64,000 nt of DNA from Lolliginicoccus suaedae (GTDB taxonomy: Bacteria; Actinomycetota; Actinomycetes; Mycobacteriales; Mycobacteriaceae), in NCBI RefSeq assembly GCF_008312885.1, contig NZ_VSSO01000003.1:62001-126000 (forward strand), given 5' to 3'. Below the pieces are notes generated by a model. The model had not been told where the DNA came from. It made no database searches and was given only the letters and a program-made list of their open reading frames with translations. Positions 48,981 to 58,924 of the stretch are shown piece by piece; position 1 is the first letter of the stretch, and each line of letters starts with the position of its first letter. Both the position numbers and the translations under genes were made by a program.

Positions 48981-50084
48981 CTAGGGTGCTAGCCGCCGCG
49001 CTGCGGCCGCGATGCGCTCGTCCGTTGCTGTCAGCGCGATCCGCACATGCTGCGTGCCTGTCGGCCCGTAGAACTCACCCGGCGCGGCAAGGATACCGCG
49101 CTCGGCGAGCCACTGGACAGTATCGCGACCATGTTCACCGCGCGTTGCCCACAAGTACAGCCCTGCTTCGGAATGGTCGATGCGGAACCCTGCCGCGAGC
49201 AGAGCAGGACGGAGCACGTCACGACGCTGCCGGTAGCGCTCCTTCTGCTCCTGCTCATGGGTGTCCGAGGACATCGCTGCTGAGGCGGCGGCCTGGATGG
49301 GCAGGGGCACCATCATGCCTGCGTGCTTGCGCACCGCGAGGAGGTCTCCCACGAGCTCGGGATCCCCGGTGATGAAGCCCGCCCGGTAGGAGGCGAGGTT
49401 GGAGGTCTTCGACAGCGAGTGCACCGCGAGCAGGCCCTCGTGGTTGCCGCCGCACACGCGCTCATCGAGGATCGACACGGGCTCGGCGTCCCAGCCGAGG
49501 CCGAGGTAGCACTCGTCCGAGGCCACGATGGTGCCGCGCTGCCGTGCCCACTCGACGACCTTGCGCAGGTGATCCACACCGAGCACGCGCCCGGTCGGGT
49601 TGGAGGGCGAGTTGATGAATAGCAGCGGCACGCGCTGCGGGCCGATCGCTACGGTGCTGTCGGCGCGGAGCACCCCGGCACCGGCGAGCAGCGCGCCCAC
49701 CTCGTAGGTGGGGTAGGCCAGCTCGGGGATGACGACGGTATCCCCGGCGCCCACGGCGAGCAGGCGGGGCAGCCAGGCGATCAGTTCCTTCGTCCCGATC
49801 GCGGGCAGCACCGCGCCTGGATCGATGCCGCTGATGCCGTAGCGCCGAGCCATCGATCCGGCCGCGGCCTCGCGGAACTCGGCCGTGCCGTGCGTGGTGG
49901 GGTATCCGGGCTGGGCGGCGACCGAGGCGAGCGCCTCCTGGATCATCGGCGCTACGGGATCCACCGGTGTACCGACGGACAGGTCGACGATGCCGTCGCT
50001 GTGGGATTGCGCGAGCTTCTTGGCGCCTGCGAGCGAGTCCCAGGGGAAGTCAGGAAGCACGCGCGCCACAGGAGTGCGATGCAC
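48981..50084 (-). CDS. dapC: Succinyldiaminopimelate aminotransferase
   Basis: A class I/II PLP aminotransferase has the Lys in HSLSKTSNLASYRAGF, the SPSNPTGRVLG loop and ASDECYLGLGWD. The N-terminal VLPDFPWDSLAGAKKLA is typical of actinobacterial DapC, which transaminates N-succinyl-2-amino-6-ketopimelate. It starts with GTG 1 bp after the ferredoxin gene, a pairing recalled from mycobacteria. Confidence 0.92.
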   Translation of the reverse strand: MHRTPVARVLPDFPWDSLAGAKKLAQSHSDGIVDLSVGTPVDPVAPMIQEALASVAAQPGYPTTHGTAEFREAAAGSMARRYGISGIDPGAVLPAIGTKELIAWLPRLLAVGAGDTVVIPELAYPTYEVGALLAGAGVLRADSTVAIGPQRVPLLFINSPSNPTGRVLGVDHLRKVVEWARQRGTIVASDECYLGLGWDAEPVSILDERVCGGNHEGLLAVHSLSKTSNLASYRAGFITGDPELVGDLLAVRKHAGMMVPLPIQAAASAAMSSDTHEQEQKERYRQRRDVLRPALLAAGFRIDHSEAGLYLWATRGEHGRDTVQWLAERGILAAPGEFYGPTGTQHVRIALTATDERIAAAARRLAP

Positions 50085-50085
50085 G

Positions 50086-50409
50086 TCACTCCTCGTTCAT
50101 CGGGGGCAGTTCCTTGATGAACGCGGGATCGAACGCCTTCTTGCCAACCTTCGCCGCGCCGCCCGGCGAGCCGAGCTCGTCGAAGAAGTCAACATTGGCC
50201 GCGACGTAGTCGTCCCACTCATCGGGAACGTCATCCTCGTAGAAGATCGCCTCGACCGGGCACACAGGCTCGCACGCGCCGCAATCCACGCACTCGTCGG
50301 GGTGGATGTAGAGCATCCGCTCGCCCTCGTAGATGCAGTCGACAGGGCATTCCTCGATGCATGCCTTGTCGAGGACGTCGACACACGGCTCTGCGATGAC
50401 ATACGTCAC
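50086..50409 (-). CDS. fdxA: 7Fe ferredoxin
   Basis: The 107-aa protein has [17 protein letters not shown] for a [3Fe-4S]/[4Fe-4S] pair and [17 protein letters not shown] for the second cluster. It is acidic with a C-terminal FidxA-type tail ([13 protein letters not shown]). It starts MTYVIAEP after an AGGAGAACTG leader. It shares a transcript with dapC and may supply electrons to FbiC-type or other radical enzymes, which is not proven. Confidence 0.93.
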   Translation of the reverse strand: MTYVIAEPCVDVLDKACIEECPVDCIYEGERMLYIHPDECVDCGACEPVCPVEAIFYEDDVPDEWDDYVAANVDFFDELGSPGGAAKVGKKAFDPAFIKELPPMNEE

Positions 50410-50635
50410 TGCAGTTCTCCTGTCCTACTCGCCTGGCCGTCATGGTATGGCCGCCATTGTGGTGACACGTCCCGCGGGCTGTGCGGAACGCGATGCCTGC
50501 GCAACACTGGGCCGAGCACGATCAGCCATGCCGAACGGCCCACGTGCATCATTATCACGCAACCGCGGGCACCCGATCATGCCAGGGTTCCCTCACCCCG
50601 GCGCGCGCCGCCCAGGGCCGCAAGCACTTCCTAGC

Positions 50636-53227
50636 CTACCGGCACCCAGCGTCCCGCTCGAAATCCCGGGAGCCCACCGCGACCGTGGTCTGCTCGACCG
50701 TCCCGTAGGTGGTGGTGCGTTGACGGGGGGGCCGCCCGATGCCGTGGGCGATGTCCTCGAGCTCGGCGACGGTGCGGGCGGAGCCGTGCTGCGAGCCGGC
50801 CATGCGGGAGATCGTTTCCTCCATCAGGGTCCCGCCCAGGTCGTTGGCGCCGGAGCGGAGCATCAGCCGGGTGCCCTCGGTGCCGAGCTTGACCCAGCTG
50901 GTCTGGATGTTGTCGATGCGGCCGTGGAGCATGATGCGGGCCAGCGCGTGCACGGCCTGGTTCTCCCGCGGTGTGGGCCCGGGACGAGCAGCACCGGCGA
51001 GGTAGAGCGGAGCGCTGTGATGCACGAACGGCAGGGGCACGAACTCGGTGAAGCCGCCGGTGCGGTCCTGGATGTCGCGGAGCACCCGCAGGTGGGCGAC
51101 CCAGTGCCGTGGCTTGTCGACGTGCCCATACATCATGGTGGAGCTCGACCGCAGCCCTTCCTCGTGCGCGGTGGTGATGACCTCGATCCAGCTGCTCGCG
51201 GGCAGCTTGCCCTTGGTCAGGATCCAGCGGACATCGTCGTCGAGGATCTCGGCAGCGGTGCCGGGGATCGTGCCCAGGCCCGCCGCGCGCAGCTCGCGGA
51301 GCCATTCGCGCAGCGGCTGCCCGGATCGCGCGACGCCGTTGACGATCTCCATGGGGCTGAAGGCATGGACGTGCATCCCGGGGACCCGCTCGATGACGGC
51401 GCGGACGAGGTCGGCATACGCGGTGACGGGGAGGTCCGGGTCAATGCCGCCCTGCATGCACACCTCGGTGGCGCCGCCGACATGCGCCTCCCAGGCACGG
51501 TCGGCGACCTCGGCGCTGGAGAGGGTGAAGGCATCGGCGTCGCCCTTGCGCTGCGCGAACGCGCAGAACCGGCAGCCGGTGTAGCAGATGTTGGTGAAGT
51601 TGATGTTGCGGTTGACGACGTAGGTGACCTCATCGCCCACGGTGTCGCGCCGGATCCCGTCGGCGAGCTCGGCCAGCGCCCGCAGGGCTGGCCCATCGGC
51701 GTGCGCGAGCGCGAGGTACTCATCGTCGGAGAGCCCAGCGGGGTCATTCTCGGCGCGGCGCAGGGCATGCAGCACCGCGGCCTCGAGGCGCTCGGGCGCC
51801 TGGCTGCTCCCCTCGCTGGTATCGGCACGGCCCCGCACGACATCCCAGTCACCGAAAGCGCTGTCGAGATCGCTGCGATGCTCCGTGCGGCGACCATCGA
51901 GATCGATGTCCTCATGCAGATCGGTACGGCCCGAGGACGTCCAGTCCGGGTCGGGCTCCTGCCAGGGAAGCCCGGCGGGGCGAGTGTCGCGGGCGAGCCC
52001 GGTGGCTTGGTCGAGCAGCGCCGCGACGTGCGGGCGCACGCGCGGGTCGATCCAGGGCTGCCCGGCGCGCGCGTAGCGGGGATGGGCGGTCAGCCTCTCG
52101 ACGAGCTGGTACCCGCAGTCGGAGGTGATCGCGGCGAGGGCCTCGAGCTCGGGCCACGGCCGCTCGGGATTCACATGATCGGGGGTGACCGGGGAGACTC
52201 CGCCCCAGTCGTCGATCCCGGCCGCGATCAGGCGCCGCGACTCCTCGGGCGAGACCAGGTTCGGCGGGGCCTGGATGCGCATGCCGGGGCCAAGCACGAG
52301 CCGGGCCACCGCGACGGTAGCGAGGAACTCCTCGAGGTCGGCATCAGGGGTGGCGCGCATCGCGGTATCCGGCTTGGCGCGGAAGTTCTGCACGATCACT
52401 TCCTGGATGTGCCCGAGCTCGCGGTGCACCGAGCGGATGGCGAACAGCGATTCGGCGCGGTCCTCCACGGTCTCGCCGATGCCCACGAGGATCCCCGTGG
52501 TGAACGGCACGGCATGGCGGCCAGCATCGCGCAGCACTTGCAGCCGCCGCTGCGGGTCTTTGTCCGGGCTGCCGTGATGGCACGCGCCGGGAGTCTCGAA
52601 CAAGGCGCGTGCCGTTGTCTCGAGCATCATGCCCATCGACGGCGCGACCGGCTTGAGCCGCGCGATCTCGTCCCACGACATCACCCCGGGATTGAGGTGC
52701 GGCAGCAGGCCCGTCTCCTCGAGCACCCGGATCGCCATGGCGCGCACGTAGTCGAGCGTGGAGCGGTAGCCGCGCGACTCGAGCCATTCCCGAGCCTCGG
52801 GCCATCGATCCTCGGGGCGATCCCCGAGCGTGAACAGCGCTTCCTTGCAGCCCTGCTCCGCGCCGCGACGAGCGATCGCCACCACCTCGTCCGGGTCGAG
52901 GAACATCCCTTCCCCCGCCGCGCGCAGCTTGCCTGGCACCGTCACGAACGTGCAGTAGTGGCAGCGGTCCCGGCACAGGCGCGTCAGCGGGATGAACACC
53001 TTCCGCGAGTACGAGACAGGCAGCGGACCATCCCAGCCGGGGAATGCCGCGCGCAGGCCAGCATCGCGCACCCGCCCCGCCGCGACGCACAACGCCTCGA
53101 GGTCAGCACCCCGCACCTGCAGCGCGACCGTCGCCTCGGCCTCATTGAGGGTCACACCGTCGCGGGCCCGGCGCAGCACGCGGCGGACAGCGGAGGCGGG
53201 GACAGCGTTCGGGGTGTGGGAAGTCAC
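50636..53227 (-). CDS. fbiC: FO synthase (FbiC), two radical-SAM domains
   Basis: FbiC makes the deazaflavin FO of coenzyme F420 from tyrosine and a ribityl-pyrimidine. The CofG half has CRDRCHYC and the CofH half CYTGCRFC, each a C-x3-C-x2-C cluster site; [11 protein letters not shown] and [10 protein letters not shown] are also conserved. From GTG 53227 it has 863 aa; an ATG at 53254 is possible. It is a single polypeptide, as in mycobacteria and streptomycetes. The 226-bp gap before fdxA shows no gene or clear hairpin. Confidence 0.96.
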   Translation of the reverse strand: MTSHTPNAVPASAVRRVLRRARDGVTLNEAEATVALQVRGADLEALCVAAGRVRDAGLRAAFPGWDGPLPVSYSRKVFIPLTRLCRDRCHYCTFVTVPGKLRAAGEGMFLDPDEVVAIARRGAEQGCKEALFTLGDRPEDRWPEAREWLESRGYRSTLDYVRAMAIRVLEETGLLPHLNPGVMSWDEIARLKPVAPSMGMMLETTARALFETPGACHHGSPDKDPQRRLQVLRDAGRHAVPFTTGILVGIGETVEDRAESLFAIRSVHRELGHIQEVIVQNFRAKPDTAMRATPDADLEEFLATVAVARLVLGPGMRIQAPPNLVSPEESRRLIAAGIDDWGGVSPVTPDHVNPERPWPELEALAAITSDCGYQLVERLTAHPRYARAGQPWIDPRVRPHVAALLDQATGLARDTRPAGLPWQEPDPDWTSSGRTDLHEDIDLDGRRTEHRSDLDSAFGDWDVVRGRADTSEGSSQAPERLEAAVLHALRRAENDPAGLSDDEYLALAHADGPALRALAELADGIRRDTVGDEVTYVVNRNINFTNICYTGCRFCAFAQRKGDADAFTLSSAEVADRAWEAHVGGATEVCMQGGIDPDLPVTAYADLVRAVIERVPGMHVHAFSPMEIVNGVARSGQPLREWLRELRAAGLGTIPGTAAEILDDDVRWILTKGKLPASSWIEVITTAHEEGLRSSSTMMYGHVDKPRHWVAHLRVLRDIQDRTGGFTEFVPLPFVHHSAPLYLAGAARPGPTPRENQAVHALARIMLHGRIDNIQTSWVKLGTEGTRLMLRSGANDLGGTLMEETISRMAGSQHGSARTVAELEDIAHGIGRPPRQRTTTYGTVEQTTVAVGSRDFERDAGCR

Positions 53228-53295
53228 CCCCCGATCATGCTCCAAACCTGCCATGCCGACCAGCGGGCAACGCCTACCGTCCGTAAAGTCGCAGT

Positions 53296-53793
53296 ATGGA
53301 TGATCCAACGAGCAAGCTGGCCGACCCGGCATGGCGGCCCAGCCGCAAGGCTCCCTTGCTGTGGGCATCGGGAATCCTGATCCTGTGGCTCGTGCTGATC
53401 GTCGCCCAGCTCGCTCTTGCCGTTCTCCGGCCCGGTATCGGCTGGCCGCTGGTCGCGGCGGGCGCCGCGACGCTGGTGCTCGCCCCGCTGCACACCATCG
53501 GCGTTCCGTTGTGGCGGTACCGGGTGCACCGCTGGGAGATCACCGACGAGGCCGTGCACACCCGGCAGGGGTGGCTCGTGCAGGAGCATCGCATCGCACC
53601 GATCTCGCGCGTGCAGACCGTCGATACCACCCGCGGGCCGATCGACCGTCTCCTCGGGCTCGCGACGGTCACCGTCACCACCGCTTCCTCCGCCGGGGCG
53701 GTGACCATCCCCGCGCTCGACCTCGACGTCGCCGAGCGCACCGTCCGCGATCTGACCGACATCGCGGCACAGACCCGCGGGGATGCCACGTGA
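53296..53793 (+). CDS. bPH2-domain membrane protein (YdbS-like)
   Basis: A 165-aa protein has two N-terminal helices ([21 protein letters not shown] and [18 protein letters not shown]). A bPH2 domain follows, with [23 protein letters not shown] and [23 protein letters not shown]. It is the YdbS partner of the larger YdbT-like protein that follows with a GTGA overlap. The pair is common in actinobacteria and Firmicutes; the function is uncertain. Confidence 0.88.
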   Translation: MDDPTSKLADPAWRPSRKAPLLWASGILILWLVLIVAQLALAVLRPGIGWPLVAAGAATLVLAPLHTIGVPLWRYRVHRWEITDEAVHTRQGWLVQEHRIAPISRVQTVDTTRGPIDRLLGLATVTVTTASSAGAVTIPALDLDVAERTVRDLTDIAAQTRGDAT

Positions 53794-55304
53794 GCGCGCC
53801 CGAATCATCCGCCATCACCGATGAGGCCGTGCCCTGGCGCCGCCTCGACGCCCGCATGCTGCTCGTCAAGCCCGTCACAGCGGGCTTCAGGGCGCTGCCC
53901 GCGCTGCTGGTGCCGCTCATCCTCGGCGCCCAGACCGGCAACCCAGCGTGGCTGCTCATCGCCGCCGCGGGGCTCGTCTACGTCGCGACGATCGATTGGC
54001 TGACCACCCGGTACCGCGTCGGCCCTGATCACGTGCAGCTCAAGCGCGGGCTGCTGCAGCGCAACGTGCTCTCCGTGCCGCGCTCGCGCGTCCGATCAGT
54101 CGATACGCACGCCACGGTGCTGCACCGCGTCCTGGGCCTCACGGTGCTGCGCATCGGCACCGGCACCGACGATTCCGGGTTCGAGCTCGACGCCATCGCG
54201 GCCGAGGCCGTCCCCGAGCTCCGCGCTGTGCTGCTGGTGCCGAGCACCCCGGCCGACAGCGATGACACTGAACCGGGGAGCCATTCGGATGCCTCGGGCG
54301 CACAGGGAGATCCCGGCACCGAGCTCGCCGACTGGCAGGCCTCCTGGATGCGCTACGCGCCGCTGGGCTACACCGGTCTCGTGGCGATCGGCGCCGGGAT
54401 GGGCCTGTTCTTCCAGTCCGGCGCCGCGATCGATCGCATCGCGAACTCGGGGCTGGCGCAGGATGCCGCGTCGCTCGGTCGCGAGCTCGGCCCCCTCGTC
54501 GCGTCCGCCCTCGCGGTGCTGGCCGTGCTCGCCGCGGCGAGCGCCATCGCCATCGCCCGCTACATCCTGTCCTACTCCGGATTCACCCTCCACGACGACG
54601 GCCACGTGCTGCGCGTCGAGCACGGCCTGCTGACCACCCGCGAGAGCACCCTCGACCGGCGCCGGCTGCGCGGGGTGTCCATCGAGGAACCGGTGCTGCT
54701 GCGCCTCGGCGGCGGGGCGCGGGCACGGGCCATCATGACTGGCATCGGCGAATCCTCCGGCACCTCGGCCCTGGTGCTGCCCGATGCGCCCCGGCACCGC
54801 GCGCAAGAGGTCGCGGCCGCGGTGGTGGGTGATCCCGGCGTCATGCATGTGGCGCTGCGCGGGCATGGCAGCGCAGCATTGCGGCGCCGCATGTTCCGGG
54901 CGCTCGCGCCGCCCGTGCTCGTCCTTGCCGCGCTGGCGATCGCTTCTCTCGCTGGGGCCCCGCTCCCCTGGTGGGCGTGGCTCGCGGCGGGGCTGCTGCT
55001 CGCGGCGTCCATAGGCCTGGGCCTCGATCGGTACCGCTCCCTCGGGCACGCTACGCCCGCGGGGTGGCTGGTCTGCCAGAGCGGGTCGCTCCTGCGCTCC
55101 CGCGACATGGTCGATGCCGAGGGCATCGTCGGCTGGAGCGTGCGGCAGACGTACTTCCAGCGCCGCGCAGGGCTGGCCACGCTTACCGCTGCCACTCCTG
55201 CCGGGGCCGATGCCTATCAGGTGATCGATGTTCCCGAGCCGTGGGCATGGGACATCATCGCGGCGGTCACGCCACGAATGGTCCAGTCGCTGCCTCGCGC
55301 CTAG
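53790..55304 (+). CDS. bPH2 multi-domain membrane protein (YdbT-like)
   Basis: The 504-aa protein starts with GTG overlapping the stop of the YdbS-like gene. It has three bPH2-like repeats, e.g. TTRYRVGPDHVQLKRGLLQRNV, VLRVEHGLLTTRESTLDRRRLRGV and VCQSGSLLRSRDMVDAEGIVGW. Each repeat is preceded by membrane helices. The role of YdbS/YdbT pairs is unclear; protection against some antimicrobial peptides is known in Bacillus. It converges on the membrane protein gene at 55376. Confidence 0.88.
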   Translation: MSAPESSAITDEAVPWRRLDARMLLVKPVTAGFRALPALLVPLILGAQTGNPAWLLIAAAGLVYVATIDWLTTRYRVGPDHVQLKRGLLQRNVLSVPRSRVRSVDTHATVLHRVLGLTVLRIGTGTDDSGFELDAIAAEAVPELRAVLLVPSTPADSDDTEPGSHSDASGAQGDPGTELADWQASWMRYAPLGYTGLVAIGAGMGLFFQSGAAIDRIANSGLAQDAASLGRELGPLVASALAVLAVLAAASAIAIARYILSYSGFTLHDDGHVLRVEHGLLTTRESTLDRRRLRGVSIEEPVLLRLGGGARARAIMTGIGESSGTSALVLPDAPRHRAQEVAAAVVGDPGVMHVALRGHGSAALRRRMFRALAPPVLVLAALAIASLAGAPLPWWAWLAAGLLLAASIGLGLDRYRSLGHATPAGWLVCQSGSLLRSRDMVDAEGIVGWSVRQTYFQRRAGLATLTAATPAGADAYQVIDVPEPWAWDIIAAVTPRMVQSLPRA

Positions 55305-55322
55305 CTGCTCGGGCCCAGGTGA

Positions 55323-55378
55323 GTGTGCCCCAAACGGTGTGCCGCAGACAGTGTGCCCAGCTCAGTGCGCCCGGCTCA
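55323..55378. repeat. Degenerate 14-bp tandem repeat
   Basis: GTGTGCC occurs at 55323, 55337 and 55351, and GTGCGCC at 55365, exactly 14 bp apart. The remaining 7 bases of each unit are variable (CCAAACG, GCAGACA, CAGCTCA, CGGCTCA). It fills the gap between two convergent genes, reaching the last codon of the right-hand one. No hairpin is obvious, so it is not a standard terminator. Confidence 0.6.
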
Positions 55379-55858
55379 GCGCTGGGACGCCGGCGTGGTC
55401 CCGGTGTTGTTGTCGAGCATGGATTCCCGCGCCATCCAGAACGCGACCGGCACGAGACCACCGATGAGCAGGTAGAGGCCACGAGGATCGTGGCCGGGCA
55501 GCAGCATCGAGCCACCGGGACCGCCGAGGAACGCCAGCAGCACTACTGCGGTCCAGGCGATGATGGGCGCGGCCGCCCGCCTGATGGTGTAGCCGAGGCG
55601 CAGGCCCGCTTCGACGAGCAGGATGTTGCCGACCGCAGCGATCAGCACGGCATACGGGAAAGGCACCCCTTCGAGCTGGCTGGGCAGCAGGAAGATCGAC
55701 AGTACCGCGAGGAGGATGCCGTCAATGACGAGCACGCCCACGATGTAGGGATCGAGGCGGGATGCGCTCATGGTGGGCCGCTGCCGCGGACCGGCCCACG
55801 CCGGCATGCTGCTGCGGCCACGATGGATGCTCGTAGTGGATCGCGACGCCACGTTCAC
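55376..55858 (-). CDS. Four-helix membrane protein
   Basis: This 160-aa frame begins with GTG after GAGAGGCAGGAA. Four hydrophobic helices are visible (about residues 38-57, 65-83, 90-110, 125-143). An internal start at MSASRLDPYIV (55771) gives 131 aa and may be the real one. The location beside mshB recalls a conserved mycobacterial integral membrane protein. No domain is identified. Confidence 0.7.
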   Translation of the reverse strand: MNVASRSTTSIHRGRSSMPAWAGPRQRPTMSASRLDPYIVGVLVIDGILLAVLSIFLLPSQLEGVPFPYAVLIAAVGNILLVEAGLRLGYTIRRAAAPIIAWTAVVLLAFLGGPGGSMLLPGHDPRGLYLLIGGLVPVAFWMARESMLDNNTGTTPASQR

Positions 55859-55938
55859 GGTTCCTGCCTCTCCGAAGCGGTGCGACTAGATGCCTGGGTG
55901 CCTGGCTGCCTGGCTGCCCTGGGAGCGGGCCGCGCGCA

Positions 55939-56073
55939 TCACCGTCGCGGGTAGCCGATCTGTGCCAGGTAGTTGCTGTAGTTCTCGACGGCGCCGTAGA
56001 TGAAATCCCAGTAGGCATTCGAGATCTCCTGCTGGTAAGCGACAGGATTCAGGATCCAAGCGATGAGGTCCAT
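55939..56073 (-). CDS. 44-aa aromatic-rich peptide gene downstream of mshB
   Basis: A 45-codon frame starts MDLIAWILNPVAYQQ and ends QIGYPRR. Nine of 44 residues are Trp, Tyr or Phe, there is no Cys, no signal peptide and no long hydrophobic helix. An AAGGA ribosome-binding site precedes the ATG. The start is 20 bp after the mshB stop on the same strand, so it is probably co-transcribed. The size and lack of a signal recall the small PorA/PorH channel peptides of corynebacteria, but no sequence match can be claimed. Confidence 0.6.
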   Translation of the reverse strand: MDLIAWILNPVAYQQEISNAYWDFIYGAVENYSNYLAQIGYPRR

Positions 56074-56093
56074 GGAGGTGGTTCCTTTCGATC

Positions 56094-57014
56094 TCAGGTG
56101 GTTCCGAGCCCGGCGAACAGGTCGTGGGCGACCCGCTCGTCCGGAACGGGATGGCCCGCGGCGCGGGCCAGGACGAAGTGTTCCTCATCCATTATCGGCT
56201 GCGCGACCCTGTTGGACAGGGCGAACGCGCGGTTGGGCAGATCAATCATGATCTGCGTGGCATGGCACCGCAGCGCGGCCGCCTTGCGGTCACGCTGGGC
56301 ACGGACGTCGATGCGGGTGGTGATCTTCTCGTCGGGGAACAGCCCGAGCCCGCTGGCAGGATCATGCAGCCAGCCCTCGGGGACACCGGTCAGCCGGGCC
56401 GCTTGCTCCTCGAAAGCGCCGTGGCCGATGACGCTCCAGAACAGGCGGGGCACATTCCAGCCTGACGGGGCACCAGCAGCGAGCTCGACCGCGCGATGGG
56501 TGACCTCGTGGACCCGGATGTGATCGGGATGCCCGTAGGTGCCATTGGGGTCGTAGGTGGTGAGCACGTGTGGCCGGAAGTCCTGGATGAGCGCGGCGAG
56601 CTCGCTGGCGGTGTCCACCAGTGGCGCGTTGATGAACGCGCGCGGATTGCGAGAGCCGTCGGTTCCGGCCATCCCCGAATCGCGCCAGCGGCCCGCGCCG
56701 CCGAGAAGGACTCCCCGCACCCGGCCGCGGCTTTCCGGCGCCTCGAGCGCGCTGAGCGCTCGCTGGAGCTCCCAGTAGCGGTAGCCTCCGAGCTGGTCAG
56801 CATGCTGGGCGGCGAGCCCGGCGATCTCGTCACCGATGATCTCGCCCTCCTCGCCGAGGGTGCAGGTGACGACGAGGACCTCGATGCCGGCATCGCGCGC
56901 CGCAGCGATCGTCCCCCCGGTGATGAGGGTCTCGTCATCAGGGTGGGCGTGGACGAGCATGAGCCGGTGGGCAGCGCTGCTCGTTGGGGCGCTGGTCATT
57001 GGGGCGCTGGTCAT
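56094..57014 (-). CDS. mshB: Mycothiol biosynthesis deacetylase
   Basis: MshB removes acetyl from GlcNAc-inositol in mycothiol synthesis. The zinc-binding AHPDDE and the later YGHPDHIRVHEVTHRA are present, with YDPNGTYGHPDH in the middle of the family pattern. The start MTSAPMTSAPTSSAAH gives 306 aa and overlaps the lpqW stop as ATGA. A short tandem DNA repeat near the 5' end codes for the duplicated MTSAP. Confidence 0.94.
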   Translation of the reverse strand: MTSAPMTSAPTSSAAHRLMLVHAHPDDETLITGGTIAAARDAGIEVLVVTCTLGEEGEIIGDEIAGLAAQHADQLGGYRYWELQRALSALEAPESRGRVRGVLLGGAGRWRDSGMAGTDGSRNPRAFINAPLVDTASELAALIQDFRPHVLTTYDPNGTYGHPDHIRVHEVTHRAVELAAGAPSGWNVPRLFWSVIGHGAFEEQAARLTGVPEGWLHDPASGLGLFPDEKITTRIDVRAQRDRKAAALRCHATQIMIDLPNRAFALSNRVAQPIMDEEHFVLARAAGHPVPDERVAHDLFAGLGTT

Positions 57015-58765
57015 TCGGGCAGCCTTGTCCACTGCGCGGCGTCGCCGAACACGCCGACAGGCACGGGCAGGTCGAGGTTGACCCCGGCCACGGTGTCGCG
57101 GGCCGCGACCAGGGTGACGTCCTGGAGGATGGGGCGCACGGCGGCGAGCTCCCACAGCACGGGCTCGGCCTGGGCAATGACAGCATCGGCGCTGGCGCGC
57201 CCGGTCAGCGCCGCATGGATGAGGTCGTCGATCGCGGGGGCGCAGGCACCGGATAGGTTGCTGGGCGCGCGCTCGATGTCCCGCTGGTCCTCGGTGGCCC
57301 CGGGCTCCTCGGCGGGGGCGGCCTCCCAAGGCGGGCAGGCCCAGCGCGACGCGAGGGTGGTCGCGGGGTCGTAGCCGGTCTGCGTCCAGCCGACGAGCAT
57401 GTCGATCTCGCCCCCGGTGAGGGCTTCGCCGTAGAGGCGCGCGGGGGCGAGCTGGGAGACGCGCGCCCGCACCCCCACCTGGCGCAGCTGGTCCGCTGCG
57501 GTGTTCGCGACCGCGCGGGCGGTCTGGTCCCCTCCGGGCACACCGATGACGAGGTTCAGCGCGGCACCGGCCGGGTCCCCACCGAGGCGCAACGTATCGC
57601 CGACGAGCTGGTAGCCGCTGGCAGCGAGGATGGCCATCGCTTCCTCGTACCGCATGCGAGCAGGCTCGGTGGGCGTGTACGCCGGGTCCGAGGGGGGCCG
57701 GATCTGCGCCTCCGCGACCGCCACCGTGGCGGTTCCACCGCCGCCCACGGTCGCGAGGACGTCCGTATCCAGAACGCTCAGCAGGGCTTTGCGCAGCTCG
57801 GGGTCGTCGAGCGGCTCGATGCGTGTGTTGAGCACGAGCTGCAGGGATCGGGTCTGGTAGGCGCGGGCCGTGGAGAGTCCCCGGATGGCGGAGAGCTGGG
57901 CCTGCAGGGATGCCCCACCGTGGACCTCGGCGATCTGCGCGTCGTTGGAGCGCAGCGAGTCCGCGATCTGAGAGGCGCTTCCGCCGCGGCGCATGTGGAT
58001 GCGGTCGGCCTGGGCCGGGACGCCCCAGAAGCGATCATTGCGCTCGAGCCGGATGTCATCGCGCCCGCGATCGACGCGCTTGATGTTGAACCGCGATCCG
58101 GATACCGGGATCGTGTCGGCAAGCCCGTCGTCGAAGCCCCCGGGGGAATCCTTGATCAGGTGCGCGGGGAGCAGGTGGCTGAAGAGCTCGCGCCAGGCCG
58201 GGTAGGGATCGCTGAACTCCACGGTCACGGTCTTGCCGCCGGACGAGGAGCGCACGGAGGTGATCAGGTCGTATCCGGCGGGATCGACGACGCCTGGCTG
58301 CGTGGTCATCTGCCGCCACAGGTAGAGGAAGTCCTCGGCCGCGATGGGGGCACTGTCGGACCATTGCGCGTCGTTGCGAAGCACATAGGTGACGGTGAAC
58401 GGGTCCTCGCCGGTGCCGTCGTTGGTGACCTCGCCGGAGATGAGCACCGAGGGGTCGGGCTCCCATCGCACGCCGCCGGGCGATTGCGGATCGGGCACGG
58501 GCCGGAACGGGCTGGGCAGGACGAGATCGGCGATGGCGCTGCTCACCGGCGAGAGGTGGGAGAGCAAGTGTGGGTTGAACCCGCTGCCGATATCGTCGAT
58601 CGCGACGATGATCTCGTTCTCCACGGCGACCGGCTGGGGCGTGGGCGTGACGGTGCCGGTGCTCTGGATCGGGGGCGGGGGGCTCGCGGTGCAGGCGGTG
58701 AGCGAGAGCAATGCCCCGCTGGCGAGCAGGACCTTCGCCCATCTTGCTGCGGGCGTCGTCGACAT
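57011..58765 (-). CDS. lpqW: Lipoprotein of the family 5 substrate-binding fold (LpqW-like)
   Basis: The 584-aa protein has a lipoprotein signal peptide (VLLASGALLSLTAC, lipobox Cys near residue 25) and the SBP_bac_5 fold with LRNDAQWSDSAPIAAEDFLYLWRQM and VEFSDPYPAWRELFSHLLPAH. No ABC permease genes are beside it. In mycobacteria the homologue regulates lipomannan/lipoarabinomannan synthesis rather than transport, and the same neighbours (mshB, typA) support this. The start MSTTPAARW is preferred over the longer frame. Confidence 0.88.
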   Translation of the reverse strand: MSTTPAARWAKVLLASGALLSLTACTASPPPPIQSTGTVTPTPQPVAVENEIIVAIDDIGSGFNPHLLSHLSPVSSAIADLVLPSPFRPVPDPQSPGGVRWEPDPSVLISGEVTNDGTGEDPFTVTYVLRNDAQWSDSAPIAAEDFLYLWRQMTTQPGVVDPAGYDLITSVRSSSGGKTVTVEFSDPYPAWRELFSHLLPAHLIKDSPGGFDDGLADTIPVSGSRFNIKRVDRGRDDIRLERNDRFWGVPAQADRIHMRRGGSASQIADSLRSNDAQIAEVHGGASLQAQLSAIRGLSTARAYQTRSLQLVLNTRIEPLDDPELRKALLSVLDTDVLATVGGGGTATVAVAEAQIRPPSDPAYTPTEPARMRYEEAMAILAASGYQLVGDTLRLGGDPAGAALNLVIGVPGGDQTARAVANTAADQLRQVGVRARVSQLAPARLYGEALTGGEIDMLVGWTQTGYDPATTLASRWACPPWEAAPAEEPGATEDQRDIERAPSNLSGACAPAIDDLIHAALTGRASADAVIAQAEPVLWELAAVRPILQDVTLVAARDTVAGVNLDLPVPVGVFGDAAQWTRLPE

Positions 58766-58854
58766 GGTCGGCACTCGTTCCTCCCCGTGTGCGCTGCGCG
58801 CGGGCGAACCGTGCCCGCTAGGGCGGTTCGTGCCTGCCCCGACTGTCATCGTGC

Positions 58855-58892
58855 CATGTTCCCCGCGTCCGGTCGTGGACGCGGGGAACATG
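58855..58892 (-). terminator. 16-bp hairpin downstream of typA
   Basis: CATGTTCCCCGCGTCC (58855-58870) and GGACGCGGGGAACATG (58877-58892) are perfect complements around a 6-nt loop. The hairpin lies 32 bp after the typA stop and before lpqW, so it should end typA transcription. Confidence 0.8.
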
Positions 58893-58924
58893 CGACACGT
58901 TGTCCCGCTGCTACTCGGTAGTGA

